Source of the DNA: an uncultured Alphaproteobacteria bacterium
GTDB lineage: Bacteria > Pseudomonadota > Alphaproteobacteria > HIMB59 > GCA-002718135
Direction of reading: 5' to 3'
DNA length: 64,000 bases
Assembly (NCBI GenBank): GCA_902595805.1
Contig: CACJRM010000002.1
Location: forward strand, 72,759-136,758
Part shown: positions 16,058 through 25,251 of the stretch, piece after piece
Position numbering within the stretch: the stretch's first letter is position 1
Layout: each line of letters begins with the position of its first letter
Made by a program: the position numbers and the translations under genes
The notes under the pieces: model-generated
What the model saw: only the letters and a program-made list of their open reading frames with translations
The model's database searches: none
What the model was told of the DNA's origin: nothing

Positions 16058-17308
16058 ATGAAAATTAAACTTAAATTTCTTACCTTAACATTTATAAGTT
16101 TATTTTTTTCAAAATTAGTATTTGCTGAAACTGCACCTGGATTTAATTCATGGGATGATGTTGTTAAAGCAGCTGATGGCGGACAGGTAAATGTGTACAT
16201 GTGGGGTGGATCAGACGCTATCAATGGTTTTGTTGATGACTTTTATGGAGTTCCATTAAAAGAAAAATATAACATAACTTTGAACAGAGTTCCTTTAAAA
16301 GGAACAGTTGACGCTGTGAACCAAGTACTAAGTGAGAAAGAAGCTGGAGTAACTGGCGATAATGGAAATATTGATTTGATTTGGATTAATGGAGAAAATT
16401 TCTGGACATTAAAACAAGCTAATCTTCTTTATGGACCATTTGCTGCTGGTTTACCTAACAGTGAATTTGTTGCTTGGGACAATCCAGCAGTAAACTTAGA
16501 CTTTGGAAGACCTGTTGAAGGTATGGAAAGTCCATGGTCTAGTGCTCAGTTCCACTTTATGTATGACTCAGCGAGAAATAATTATGATGATATGCCTCGT
16601 AGTTATGCTGAATTAAGTAATTGGATAGCAGAAAACCCTGGAAGATTTACTTACATAAGACCTGGTAAAGGTGGATTTGTTGGTACTAGATTTGTAAAAC
16701 AAATTTTCTTTGAGCTAAGTGGTGGACATGCGCAGTGGGTAGGTCCATTCAATCAAGAATTATATGATAAGTGGGCTCCAGAAGTTTGGAAATTATTAAA
16801 TTCTTGGGAAAAAGATCTTTGGAGAGGTGGAGAAACTTATCCAAAAGATAATGCAGAAATGCATAGTCTATTTGCTAATGGTGAAGTTGATTTAGACTTT
16901 ACACAATCTCCAAGAGGTGCTGGACCTACAAATACTGCCGGAACAACACCACCAACATCAAGAGCATTTGCTTTTTATGAAAATATGATCGGAGATTTCA
17001 ATTATTGGGCTATTCCTTATAATGCTCCTAACAAAGCTGCTGCACTAGTATATGCAAACCTAGTATTAGAACCTGAACTACAAGCTGCGCAAGTACAACC
17101 AGCAAATGGTTTCTGCTGTGGTTGGGGTATTAGCACGGCTAAAGTTACAGATGCTGCTGGAAAAGCTGCAATTGCTGAAGCTCAAAATAATCTTGGAGAT
17201 GCCGCTGAGGATCAAGACATCCTTGCGAAGGCTCTTGTTTCTGACATTGCTGCAGAATATCAAGATTTAATTGAAGCTGATTGGGAAGCAAACGTACTTT
17301 TAAAATAA
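16058..17308 (+). CDS. ABC importer, YnjB-type periplasmic substrate-binding protein
   Basis: The 416-residue protein starts behind a perfect AGGAGG (16048-16053) and carries a signal peptide with probable cleavage after 'KLVFA' (residue 23). The body resembles E. coli YnjB: 'MWGGSDAINGFVDD', 'GNIDLIWINGENFWTLKQANLLYGPF', 'GMESPWSSAQFHFMYD'. YnjB-type proteins belong to the family 1 extracellular solute-binding proteins and have no proven substrate. Codon choice is richer in G and C than its neighbours, as expected for a highly expressed binding protein. It is encoded between the isomerase and two permeases, which ties this transporter type to carbohydrate use. Confidence 0.87.
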   Translation: MKIKLKFLTLTFISLFFSKLVFAETAPGFNSWDDVVKAADGGQVNVYMWGGSDAINGFVDDFYGVPLKEKYNITLNRVPLKGTVDAVNQVLSEKEAGVTGDNGNIDLIWINGENFWTLKQANLLYGPFAAGLPNSEFVAWDNPAVNLDFGRPVEGMESPWSSAQFHFMYDSARNNYDDMPRSYAELSNWIAENPGRFTYIRPGKGGFVGTRFVKQIFFELSGGHAQWVGPFNQELYDKWAPEVWKLLNSWEKDLWRGGETYPKDNAEMHSLFANGEVDLDFTQSPRGAGPTNTAGTTPPTSRAFAFYENMIGDFNYWAIPYNAPNKAAALVYANLVLEPELQAAQVQPANGFCCGWGISTAKVTDAAGKAAIAEAQNNLGDAAEDQDILAKALVSDIAAEYQDLIEADWEANVLLK

Positions 17309-17328
17309 AATAATATTTTATTAAGAAA

Positions 17329-18204
17329 ATGGGCGGAGAAAGATTAAAAATTATCTTATCTTTAACTCCGCCCCTTTTAATTATTTTTACTCTTTTTTTT
17401 GGAGGAATTTTTTATGGATTTTTACAAAGCTTAGGGTACCAACCAGCAATCGGAAAATATGAAATAAATTTTTCAGCGTATTACAATGTTATGTTTTCCG
17501 AAAGATATGCAAAATTATTTTGGACTGGCTTAGGATTAAATTTATGGGTAAGTTTTGCTAGTACTTTTTTAGCAGCAGTTTTTGCTTTGTTTGGTGCTCT
17601 AGCAATAAGAAAAACATTTTTTGCAAAAACAATTTGTAATTTTATATATTCATTAAACTTGCCAATGCCTCATTTAGTTGTAGCAGTTGGCATTATATTC
17701 GTATTTTCTCAAAGTGGTTTATTAGCTCGTTTAGCATCTCAAATTGGATTAATTGGGAGTCCAGGAGATTTTCCCGTATTAGTTAAAGATAAATATGGTT
17801 TAGGTATTATTCTTGCTTATATTTGGAAAGAAGCAGCATTCTTTTTTATAATTTTAATGTCAGTATTACAATCTTTAGGAGAAAATTTTGAAGAACTTGC
17901 TCAAAGCTTAGGAGCAAATAGATGGCAAAGATTTCGATATGTTATTTTACCCTTAGTTATGCCAAATTTATTTTCTGCATCAATAATAGTATTTGCTTTT
18001 AGTTTTGGTGCATATGAAGTTCCAGCATTGCTAGGTGTAATTTATCCTCAAATGTTACCGGTTATGGCATTTGAATTTTTCTTGAACCCTGATCTTAATG
18101 CAAGAAGTGAAGGGATGGCATTAAGCATTATTATTGCAATAATAGTAATGATTTTAGTTGTATTTTATTTTTGGTTAACTCAGGCAAAAATTAGGAAGGA
18201 TTAA
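17329..18204 (+). CDS. ABC importer permease 1 (YnjC-like)
   Basis: The 291-residue protein has six predicted membrane segments and the binding-protein-dependent transport motif 'EELAQSLGANRWQRFRYVILPLVMPNL' (about positions 17890-17970), the EAA loop that contacts the ATPase. In E. coli YnjC the two permease halves are fused; here they are separate genes. It starts 20 bases after the binding-protein stop and its stop overlaps the next start by one base. It forms the channel with permease 2. Confidence 0.88.
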   Translation: MGGERLKIILSLTPPLLIIFTLFFGGIFYGFLQSLGYQPAIGKYEINFSAYYNVMFSERYAKLFWTGLGLNLWVSFASTFLAAVFALFGALAIRKTFFAKTICNFIYSLNLPMPHLVVAVGIIFVFSQSGLLARLASQIGLIGSPGDFPVLVKDKYGLGIILAYIWKEAAFFFIILMSVLQSLGENFEELAQSLGANRWQRFRYVILPLVMPNLFSASIIVFAFSFGAYEVPALLGVIYPQMLPVMAFEFFLNPDLNARSEGMALSIIIAIIVMILVVFYFWLTQAKIRKD

Positions 18205-19067
18205 TGAATAATAATTTAAAAAAAATAAATATATATGCAATTTATTTAGGTGCAATTATTTTAATATTACCTCTTATAGCCTTCTTTATTAATGCATTTT
18301 CTTTTAGATGGTTTTATCCTCAAGTTATTCCAAAAGAGTTAAGTCTGCAAGCTTGGGTAAGATTAAAATTAATACCTAAACCTGGTCAAAGAACTTTCGA
18401 AGGATTTATAGAACTTTGGGCTTCTAATCCTGCAGTTATCAAAGCATTATTAAATAGTTTAAGTATTGGTTTCTTAGTGACAATTGTTTCAATAATAATT
18501 GCATTACCTGCTGCAAGAGTTCTGGGTTTATTAAATTTTAGATTTAAAAAATTAATTATTTTTATAATGGTCTCACCCACTATACTTCCTCCAATAGCTT
18601 TTGTTTTAGGGCTGAATATCAATTTTATATCATGGGGTTTTTCAGGTAATTATTTTGGAGTATGTTTAGTGCATTTAGTACCTATTATGCCATACGTAGT
18701 TCTTACTATGACTGGAATATTTGCAAACTATAACCCTGACTTTGAACATCAAGCAAGAACTTTAGGGGCAAATAAAACTAGAACATTTTTATTAATTACT
18801 TTACCTGCTATAGCTCCAGGTATGGTTGTTGCGGCATTATTTGCATTTTTAGTTTCATGGAGTCAGTATCTTTTAACATTTTTAATTGGTGCGGGAAAAG
18901 TTATGACACTACCACTCCTTGTGTTTTCTACTGCCTCATCAGGTAATCCAGCTTTAACAGCTGCAATATCAATTATATTTATTTTTCCTGCTATATTGAT
19001 ATTATTTTTTACATCCAAATTTGTTTCTGGTGAATCTGGAGCTACTAGTGGATTTGGGAAAATATAA
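18204..19067 (+). CDS. ABC importer permease 2 (YnjC-like)
   Basis: The 287-residue membrane protein has six predicted segments and an EAA loop, 'HQARTLGANKTRTFLLITLPAIAPG'-like, at about positions 18750-18825. The segment 'MVSPTILPPIAFVLGLNI' is typical of the second permease of binding-protein-dependent importers. Its start overlaps the stop of permease 1 by one base and it ends two bases before the ATPase gene, so the transporter genes are cotranslated. Substrate as for the rest of the system: unknown, probably a small glycoside because of the adjacent glycosidase. Confidence 0.87.
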   Translation: MNNNLKKINIYAIYLGAIILILPLIAFFINAFSFRWFYPQVIPKELSLQAWVRLKLIPKPGQRTFEGFIELWASNPAVIKALLNSLSIGFLVTIVSIIIALPAARVLGLLNFRFKKLIIFIMVSPTILPPIAFVLGLNINFISWGFSGNYFGVCLVHLVPIMPYVVLTMTGIFANYNPDFEHQARTLGANKTRTFLLITLPAIAPGMVVAALFAFLVSWSQYLLTFLIGAGKVMTLPLLVFSTASSGNPALTAAISIIFIFPAILILFFTSKFVSGESGATSGFGKI

Positions 19068-19069
19068 AA

Positions 19070-20125
19070 ATGAGTAAACTAAATATTAAAAATTTAATCA
19101 AAAGTTTTCCTAGCATGGATAGACCAGCAGTAAATAATGTAAATTTAGATATTGAAAGTGGAGAACTTGTTGCATTTCTCGGACCTTCAGGTTGCGGTAA
19201 AACAACTATTTTGAAAATGATCACAGGATTGTTTCAACCTGATAGTGGAGATATTATTCTTGATGAGCAATCACTATTAAATATTCCAACTGAAAAAAGA
19301 GGGGTAGTTATGGTTTTCCAAAATTATCTTTTGTTCCCTTATATGAATGTAAATGAAAATGTTGGATTTGCATTAAAAATGAAAGGTGTAGATAAAAATA
19401 TAATAGATCAAAAAGTAAAAGAAATGTTAGAACTGGTAAAATTACCAGATATTGGATTAAGAAAGCCAAAACAGCTTTCTGGAGGTCAACAACAAAGAGT
19501 TGCACTAGCTAGAGCATTGATATCTAATCCTAGAATATTGCTTCTAGATGAACCGTTAAGTAATCTTGACGCGCATTTAAGAGATGAAATGCGAGATTTA
19601 ATTGTGACTATTCAACAAAAATTAAAAGTAACAACAATATTTGTAACACATGATCAAGAAGAGGCGGTTCTTCTAGCAGATAAGATAGCTTTAATTTTTG
19701 ATGGCGAATTACAAAATTTTACTTCTCCAAAAAAATATTATGAAAAACCAAAAAATATAAAAGCTGCAAAATTTTTTGGTGGAGTTAATTTTATTAATGC
19801 AAAGAAATATAATGATAATCTATCTACTAATATTGGAACAGTTCATTACAAAGGTGAAAATTATACAGATTTAAATGAAGATAATATAATAACTATTAGG
19901 CCCGAAAATATAAAGTTAAGTAAAAATAATGATTTCAATGATAATTCATTCAAAGGCTTAATTAAATCAGTTATATTTTCAGGAACTCATACTAGATACA
20001 AAATTATAGTAAATGATTTAGAATTAGAATGCTCATTACAATCTGTAGGATTACAAGACATAAAAAAAGATGATACAATTTATGTTCATTTACCCAGTGA
20101 TAAAATATGGGCGATGAATGAATAA
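19070..20125 (+). CDS. ABC importer ATP-binding protein (PotA/UgpC-like)
   Basis: This is a 351-residue ATPase. Walker A is GPSGCGKTT at residues 38-46, the signature '[15 protein letters not shown]' is near 137, Walker B is 'ILLLDEPLSNLD', and the H-loop is in 'TIFVTHDQEEAVLLADKI'. About 110 residues after the core form a C-terminal regulatory (TOBE-like) region, longer than E. coli YnjD and more like MalK/PotA. Its 3' end overlaps the glycosidase start by eight bases, coupling import and hydrolysis. It energises the two permeases upstream. Confidence 0.9.
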   Translation: MSKLNIKNLIKSFPSMDRPAVNNVNLDIESGELVAFLGPSGCGKTTILKMITGLFQPDSGDIILDEQSLLNIPTEKRGVVMVFQNYLLFPYMNVNENVGFALKMKGVDKNIIDQKVKEMLELVKLPDIGLRKPKQLSGGQQQRVALARALISNPRILLLDEPLSNLDAHLRDEMRDLIVTIQQKLKVTTIFVTHDQEEAVLLADKIALIFDGELQNFTSPKKYYEKPKNIKAAKFFGGVNFINAKKYNDNLSTNIGTVHYKGENYTDLNEDNIITIRPENIKLSKNNDFNDNSFKGLIKSVIFSGTHTRYKIIVNDLELECSLQSVGLQDIKKDDTIYVHLPSDKIWAMNE

Positions 20126-22061
20126 AAATATTGCAACAATTTCTTTTTCAAAAAATAATATACTATCAAAACTTTCAAAACATATGTTTGGAACTAATCT
20201 GGAACATATTGGAGATGCAATTTATAGAAATGGAATTTGGGCAGAAGTAGTAGAAAATAGAAAATTTTGTGGTCCTGATAAATTAGTTTGGAACAATGGT
20301 TTAGAAAATGATCATTTAGATTTTGGCATTGTACAGCCTTGGAAAGGTTATAACGCTTCTGCAAAACACGTTATGTACGCACATTCTAACTCAGAATATA
20401 TTGTAAAAGGTGAAGAGATTATTAGTAGATACGGGAGTGGCAAACAATCTCAACAAATTACTATTCGAGAAAAATCAAAAATACAAAGAGGTATTAAGCA
20501 AAAGATTAATATTATTGACTCAAAAGATGAATACGAATTCAGTATTTATTTCAAAGGTGAAAATCAGAAAGTGTTTATAAATATTGGAGAAATAAATTTC
20601 ACATTTAATGCAAATAAAAATTGGAAAAAAATTAAAAAAACATTTACTTTTAAAAAAAGTAATAGCCTAAAAACCTTATCTATCTCTATTAAGTCTGGAA
20701 CAATTTTTATTGCAAACTGTTCATTAATGCCAAAAAATACAATTTTTGGATTTAGAAAAGATATCACAGAAATGATTAAAGAATGGAAGCCAAGTTATAT
20801 TCGTTGGCCTGGAGGGAATTTTCTTTCAGGTTATAATTGGCAGAATGGAATTGGAAAAAAAGATTATCGCCTTCCCTACTACGATCATGCTTGGTATCAA
20901 TGGGAGTATAACGATGTAGGTACAGATGAATTTATGAAATGGTGTGAATATATTGGGAGCGAACCAATGATTACAATTAATACTGGTGATGGTACTATCC
21001 AACAAGCAAAAAATTGGATCGAGTATATGATTGGTTCAATTAATACAAAATATGGAAAATTAAGATATAAAAACGGTAGAAAAAATCCTTATGAATTGCA
21101 AACGATATTCATAGGAAATGAAATGTTTGGAGGATGGCAAATTGGTCATACAGATCCAATTACTTATGCAAATAAATATAATTCTTTTGTAAAAGAGTTA
21201 AAAAAATTAAATAAAAAATTACGATTTATTGCAGTTGGTGCCTGTTCAGATCATTTTGGTCATTGGAATGAGTATGTATTAAAAAATATTAAAGAAAAAA
21301 TTGATGAATTGAGTGTCCATTATTATTCTATAAGAACCGAGAAAGATAAAAAACATCCAAATTATAAAACGCGTTATATTCCAACGGTTGCTGCAGCAAC
21401 AGAAGTTAGATTAATGTTAGATAGAACAATAAGAGAAATAAAAAAATATTCTAATAAGAATATTAAAATAGCCTTTGATGAATGGAACACTTATGTAGAA
21501 GCAACTCCACCTTATTTTATTGAGAATTATAATATTGCTGATGCAATTTATGCTGCTTCACTTCTAAACGCCTGTATAAATAGAGGGGATATAATAACCA
21601 ACACTGGTATTTATCATTTGATAAATGTAATGGGTAATTACCGAATAGAAAAAAAGAAAATTTGGAAAACTCCAACAACACTTGTTTTAGAACTTTATAC
21701 AAAATTTCATAAAGGTAAAATTTTAAAATCAGTTGTTAATTCTTCAAATTTTGTTTCTTTTAAATTAGGTAAACAGCCTGAATATAAAAATAATAAACTA
21801 ATTGACTCTGCAGTAACAATGAATGGAAAACATATGTGTATGTCTGTAGTTAATAAATCAAGTTCAGAGAAAATACTTTTAAAAGTTCCATATCTAGATA
21901 GGATTGCTGAAAATTATTGTATTGAAGGATCTAATAAAGTTGACCTTAATACTTATGCAAACACTTCAAAGGTTAAGATCAAACAAAATTCCTTAAAAAC
22001 AAATAAAGGATTTTTAATACTACCACCGCACTCGATAAGTGTTGTACTTTTTAATATATAA
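20118..22061 (+). CDS. GH51 family alpha-L-arabinofuranosidase-like glycosidase, predicted cytoplasmic
   Basis: The 647-residue protein shows GH51 architecture. A TIM-barrel core includes 'YIRWPGGNFLSGYNWQNGIG' (about residues 230-250), the acid/base glutamate E335 in 'IGNEMFGGWQIGH', and the nucleophile E455 in 'IAFDEWNTY'. An all-beta C-terminal domain ends the protein. An extra N-terminal region (about residues 60-215) looks like a beta-sandwich insert. There is no signal peptide, so the enzyme should act in the cytoplasm on an imported glycoside. GH51 enzymes mainly release L-arabinofuranose. The gene overlaps the transporter ATPase gene by eight bases and ends the operon. Confidence 0.85.
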   Translation: MNKNIATISFSKNNILSKLSKHMFGTNLEHIGDAIYRNGIWAEVVENRKFCGPDKLVWNNGLENDHLDFGIVQPWKGYNASAKHVMYAHSNSEYIVKGEEIISRYGSGKQSQQITIREKSKIQRGIKQKINIIDSKDEYEFSIYFKGENQKVFINIGEINFTFNANKNWKKIKKTFTFKKSNSLKTLSISIKSGTIFIANCSLMPKNTIFGFRKDITEMIKEWKPSYIRWPGGNFLSGYNWQNGIGKKDYRLPYYDHAWYQWEYNDVGTDEFMKWCEYIGSEPMITINTGDGTIQQAKNWIEYMIGSINTKYGKLRYKNGRKNPYELQTIFIGNEMFGGWQIGHTDPITYANKYNSFVKELKKLNKKLRFIAVGACSDHFGHWNEYVLKNIKEKIDELSVHYYSIRTEKDKKHPNYKTRYIPTVAAATEVRLMLDRTIREIKKYSNKNIKIAFDEWNTYVEATPPYFIENYNIADAIYAASLLNACINRGDIITNTGIYHLINVMGNYRIEKKKIWKTPTTLVLELYTKFHKGKILKSVVNSSNFVSFKLGKQPEYKNNKLIDSAVTMNGKHMCMSVVNKSSSEKILLKVPYLDRIAENYCIEGSNKVDLNTYANTSKVKIKQNSLKTNKGFLILPPHSISVVLFNI

Positions 22062-22144
22062 CCTACGTTTTTTATTAAATTTAAGAGCTTTAAAGAGAAT
22101 TAAGGTGATTGAAATAAAGATTTTAATGACTACTTATTCACTTG

Positions 22145-22720
22145 ATGGATAGTTATTTAGAATCAATAATTAAAAGAGATCCTGCAGCTAGAAGTAAATT
22201 AAGCATAATATTAACTTATCCTGGTATAAAATCTGTATTTTTTCATAAAATAGCAAATCAATTATGGAATTTAAATTTGTACACTCTTGCAAGAATAATA
22301 TCTCAATTTAGTCGTTTCTTAACTGGAATTGAAATTCACCCAGCTGCGAAGATAGGTAAAAATCTTTTTATAGATCATGGGATGGGAACTGTAATTGGTG
22401 AAACAAGTGAAATCGGTGATAATGTTACACTTTATCATGGTGTAACATTAGGAGGTATCAGTCCTGCTGAAAATTCGAAAGACCAAAGAGATACAAAAAG
22501 ACATCCAACAATTGAGGATAATGTAATTATTGGTTGTGGTGCAAGTATTCTTGGTCCAATTAATATTGGAAGTTGCGCAAGAGTTGGAGCTAATACAGTG
22601 GTATTAAAAGATGTTCCTCCTTATGCAACAATGGTAGGTAATCCTGTTAAAAATATTAACATTAATAAAGATACATCATTCAACCCATATGGTGTAAGAG
22701 ATATTGATGATAACAAATAA
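22145..22720 (+). CDS. cysE: Serine O-acetyltransferase
   Basis: From the ATG at 22145 the protein has 191 residues. It has the short N-terminal helical part ('[20 protein letters not shown]') and a left-handed beta-helix of hexapeptide repeats ('[35 protein letters not shown]', positions about 22350-22460). The catalytic His and Asp are in 'FIDHGMG'. It makes O-acetylserine, the acceptor for sulfide in cysteine synthesis. It overlaps the cysteine synthase start by 14 bases, which fits their consecutive roles. The 83 bases between the glycosidase stop and this gene hold nothing else that I recognise. Confidence 0.92.
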   Translation: MDSYLESIIKRDPAARSKLSIILTYPGIKSVFFHKIANQLWNLNLYTLARIISQFSRFLTGIEIHPAAKIGKNLFIDHGMGTVIGETSEIGDNVTLYHGVTLGGISPAENSKDQRDTKRHPTIEDNVIIGCGASILGPINIGSCARVGANTVVLKDVPPYATMVGNPVKNININKDTSFNPYGVRDIDDNK

Positions 22721-23705
22721 TGTTACTGAGTTAATTGGTAACACTCCTTTAATAAAATTAAAATACCCCTCAGAAATTTCAGGTTGTGAAATATATGGCA
22801 AGGCTGAATTTATGAATCCAGCTGGTTCAGTAAAAGATAGAACAGCACTTGGTATTATCGAGGATGCAGAAGAAAAAAAATTATTGGAACCAGGGGGAAC
22901 TGTCGTTGAAGGCACTTTTGGGAACACAGGAATAGGTTTAGCATTAGTTTGTAATGCAAAAAATTATAATCTAGAAATTGTAATGCCTAACATAACCGTT
23001 CAATCTAAAAGAGATATACTTAAAAATATGGGGGCAAAACTTCATTTAGTTGATGCAAAACCATATTCCGATCCTGGAAATTATCAAAAAGTCTCAAAGC
23101 AATTAGCTAAAGATATTGAAATACAAACAGGTAAGAAAACTTTTTGGGCTGGTCAATTTGAAAATTTAGCAAATTACAAGTTTCATGAGAAAACAACATC
23201 TGCAGAAATATTTAAACAAACAGATGGAAAAATAGATGGTTTCACATGTGCAATTGGAACTGGAGGAACATTAACTGGTGTTAGTGTTGGTCTAAAATCA
23301 AAAAATAAAGAAATTATTATCGCTTGTACAGACTCACAAGGATCATCAATGTTTAATTATTTTACTAATGGTAAACCAGAAATAAAAGGTGAAGAATCTA
23401 TAACAGAAGGCATCGGACAGGCTAGAGTAACAAAAAATTTAGAAAATTGTAATGTAGATCAATCTTTTTTTGTTTCTGATCAAGAATGTATGGAAATGCT
23501 ATTTAAAATTATGAAAACAGATGGATTATTTCTAGGATTAAGTTCTGGGGTCAATATATGTGGTGCAGTAAAACTGGCCCAATCAATGGGTACGGGTAAA
23601 AAAATTGTAACAATACTTTGTGATGATGCAAATAAATATTATGATAAAATGTTTAATAAAGAATACTTATTATCCAGAAATTTACCATATGCTGATTGGA
23701 TGTAG
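22707..23705 (+). CDS. cysK: Cysteine synthase (PLP-dependent, CysK/CysM family)
   Basis: From the ATG at 22707 the protein has 332 residues. The PLP lysine is K43 in 'NPAGSVKDR', the phosphate-binding loop is '[15 protein letters not shown]', and '[13 protein letters not shown]' provides the substrate loop. It converts O-acetylserine and sulfide into cysteine. Placement between cysE and a transsulfuration enzyme supports a cysteine/methionine role, although a cystathionine beta-synthase activity cannot be excluded from sequence alone. The start overlaps cysE by 14 bases. Confidence 0.88.
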   Translation: MITNNVTELIGNTPLIKLKYPSEISGCEIYGKAEFMNPAGSVKDRTALGIIEDAEEKKLLEPGGTVVEGTFGNTGIGLALVCNAKNYNLEIVMPNITVQSKRDILKNMGAKLHLVDAKPYSDPGNYQKVSKQLAKDIEIQTGKKTFWAGQFENLANYKFHEKTTSAEIFKQTDGKIDGFTCAIGTGGTLTGVSVGLKSKNKEIIIACTDSQGSSMFNYFTNGKPEIKGEESITEGIGQARVTKNLENCNVDQSFFVSDQECMEMLFKIMKTDGLFLGLSSGVNICGAVKLAQSMGTGKKIVTILCDDANKYYDKMFNKEYLLSRNLPYADWM

Positions 23706-23707
23706 TT

Positions 23708-24868
23708 ATGAATACTAAAGATAAAAAATTTAATTCTAAAGTAATTCATTCAGGTCATGGCGCTGATGAAACTACGGGTGCAGTAATGCCTCCTATTCAT
23801 CTTTCGTCGACTTTTAAACAAAATTCTCCTGGTGACTTTACTTATGAATATGCAAGAACAGGAAACCCAACAAGAGATATATTAGAAAAGTTATTAGTTG
23901 AATTGGAAGATGGTAAATTTGCTTATGCTTTTAGTTCAGGTATGGCAGCAATTTCTGCATTATCAGATGCTTTAGGTAAAAATTATTCAATTATTTGTAG
24001 CGATGATGTTTACGGTGGAACAAGAAGAATATTTGATAAAATTAAAACAGTGAATCAAGATGTGGAAGTAACATATGCCGATCTTAGTAAAGAAAATAAT
24101 TGGCAAGGTCATTTAAAAGAAAATACCAAAATGATTTGGGTTGAGACGCCCTCTAACCCATTACTTAAAATTATAGATATAAAAAAAATTAGAGAAAGCT
24201 TAAAAGATGATAATATTATTATAGCCTGTGATAATACTTTTGCATCACCTTATAATCAGCAACCATTAAATAATGGAGCTGATGTTGTTATACATTCGTC
24301 AACTAAGTATCTTGGAGGTCATTCAGATATAATCGGAGGTGCATTAATTGTAAATGATAATAAAATTTTGGCTGATAAAATTAAATTTATTCAAAATGCA
24401 GTTGGTGCTGTTCCCAGCCCCTTCGATTGTTATTTACTCATTCGATCAATTAAGACACTTGCTGTAAGAATGGAGAGGCATAATAATAATGCCTTAGAAA
24501 TTGCTAATTATTTATTAAAACATCCTAAAATTAAAAATGTATTTTACCCTGGACTAGAAAATAACCCAAGTTATGAAATTGCAAAAAAACAAATGACTGG
24601 ATTTGGAGGAATATTATCAATTGAATTAATGGGTGATATTAATTCAGCAAAAAAATTTCTTGAAACAATTCAAATATTTACACTAGCAGAAAGTTTGGGT
24701 GGAGTTGAAAGTTTAATTGAGCATCCAGCTATAATGACACATGCATCAATAGATAAAAAAATTAGAGATGAATTAGGAATTTCTGATACCCTTATAAGAC
24801 TTTCAATTGGCATTGAAGATATTTCAGACTTAAAGAAATCTTTAGATGATGCTTTAAAAAATATTTAA
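23708..24868 (+). CDS. Cystathionine gamma-lyase/gamma-synthase family PLP enzyme
   Basis: The ATG at 23708, two bases after the cysK stop, gives 386 residues. Typical Cys/Met-metabolism PLP enzyme motifs are present: 'YEYARTGNPTRDILEKLL', 'AFSSGMAAISAL', 'WVETPSNPLLKIIDI', and the PLP lysine in 'IHSSTKYLGGHSDIIGG'. The late 'ESLGGVESLIEHPAIMTHA' is common to gamma-lyases and gamma-synthases, so the direction of transsulfuration is open. Its stop shares four bases with the convergent MazG-like gene. A second family member (61625-62785) looks more like a beta-lyase. Confidence 0.85.
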   Translation: MNTKDKKFNSKVIHSGHGADETTGAVMPPIHLSSTFKQNSPGDFTYEYARTGNPTRDILEKLLVELEDGKFAYAFSSGMAAISALSDALGKNYSIICSDDVYGGTRRIFDKIKTVNQDVEVTYADLSKENNWQGHLKENTKMIWVETPSNPLLKIIDIKKIRESLKDDNIIIACDNTFASPYNQQPLNNGADVVIHSSTKYLGGHSDIIGGALIVNDNKILADKIKFIQNAVGAVPSPFDCYLLIRSIKTLAVRMERHNNNALEIANYLLKHPKIKNVFYPGLENNPSYEIAKKQMTGFGGILSIELMGDINSAKKFLETIQIFTLAESLGGVESLIEHPAIMTHASIDKKIRDELGISDTLIRLSIGIEDISDLKKSLDDALKNI

Positions 24869-25233
24869 ATTATTTTTTTCAAATCTGGAGGTGAATAATT
24901 AGGACCCTTCATAACCTTACCAAATTCATTATAAATTGGCTTGCCCTCCTCTGAAAGTTTACTCATATTACTACGATGAACTTCGTTAAAACATTTATCT
25001 AGATCTATACCAAAAGCAGCACCTGCTCCATATGTTACAACTAAAATATCAGTTAATGCATCAGCAACTTCAACGATATCATTATCATTAATTGCATCTT
25101 TTAATTCATTAAATTCTTCATCAATCAATTTTTTTCTTAATTCAACAATTTTATTTTCTGGAAATTCAGCACTAGTTTTTACTTCTTGACCAAAAGTGGT
25201 CATAAATTCTTTTACTTTTTCAAAATTTGTCAT
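24865..25233 (-). CDS. MazG/HisE-like all-alpha NTP pyrophosphohydrolase
   Basis: The protein has 122 residues from the ATG at 25233, which follows a good GGGAG. The magnesium-binding helix motifs of the MazG/phosphoribosyl-ATP pyrophosphohydrolase superfamily can be seen: 'LIDEEFNELKDAI' (E-E-x-x-E) and 'VEVADALTDILVVTYGAG' (E-x-x-D). Such single-domain proteins hydrolyse noncanonical or damaged nucleoside triphosphates. The genomic setting, away from his genes, argues against a histidine-pathway role. It overlaps the convergent transsulfuration gene by four bases. Confidence 0.8.
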   Translation of the reverse strand: MTNFEKVKEFMTTFGQEVKTSAEFPENKIVELRKKLIDEEFNELKDAINDNDIVEVADALTDILVVTYGAGAAFGIDLDKCFNEVHRSNMSKLSEEGKPIYNEFGKVMKGPNYSPPDLKKII

Positions 25234-25251
25234 TTTATCTCCCAATAATAT

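Noticed and set aside
5980-22061. Classical sulfoglycolysis operon
   Set aside because: No sulfoquinovosidase (GH31), AGE-type isomerase or PfkB kinase is present; only the aldolase and reductase resemble it, so it is kept as a hypothesis and not as an annotation.
22062-22144. Possible SAM riboswitch before cysE
   Set aside because: The conserved core bases of SAM-II or SAM-V elements could not be found, and no convincing pseudoknot was seen.
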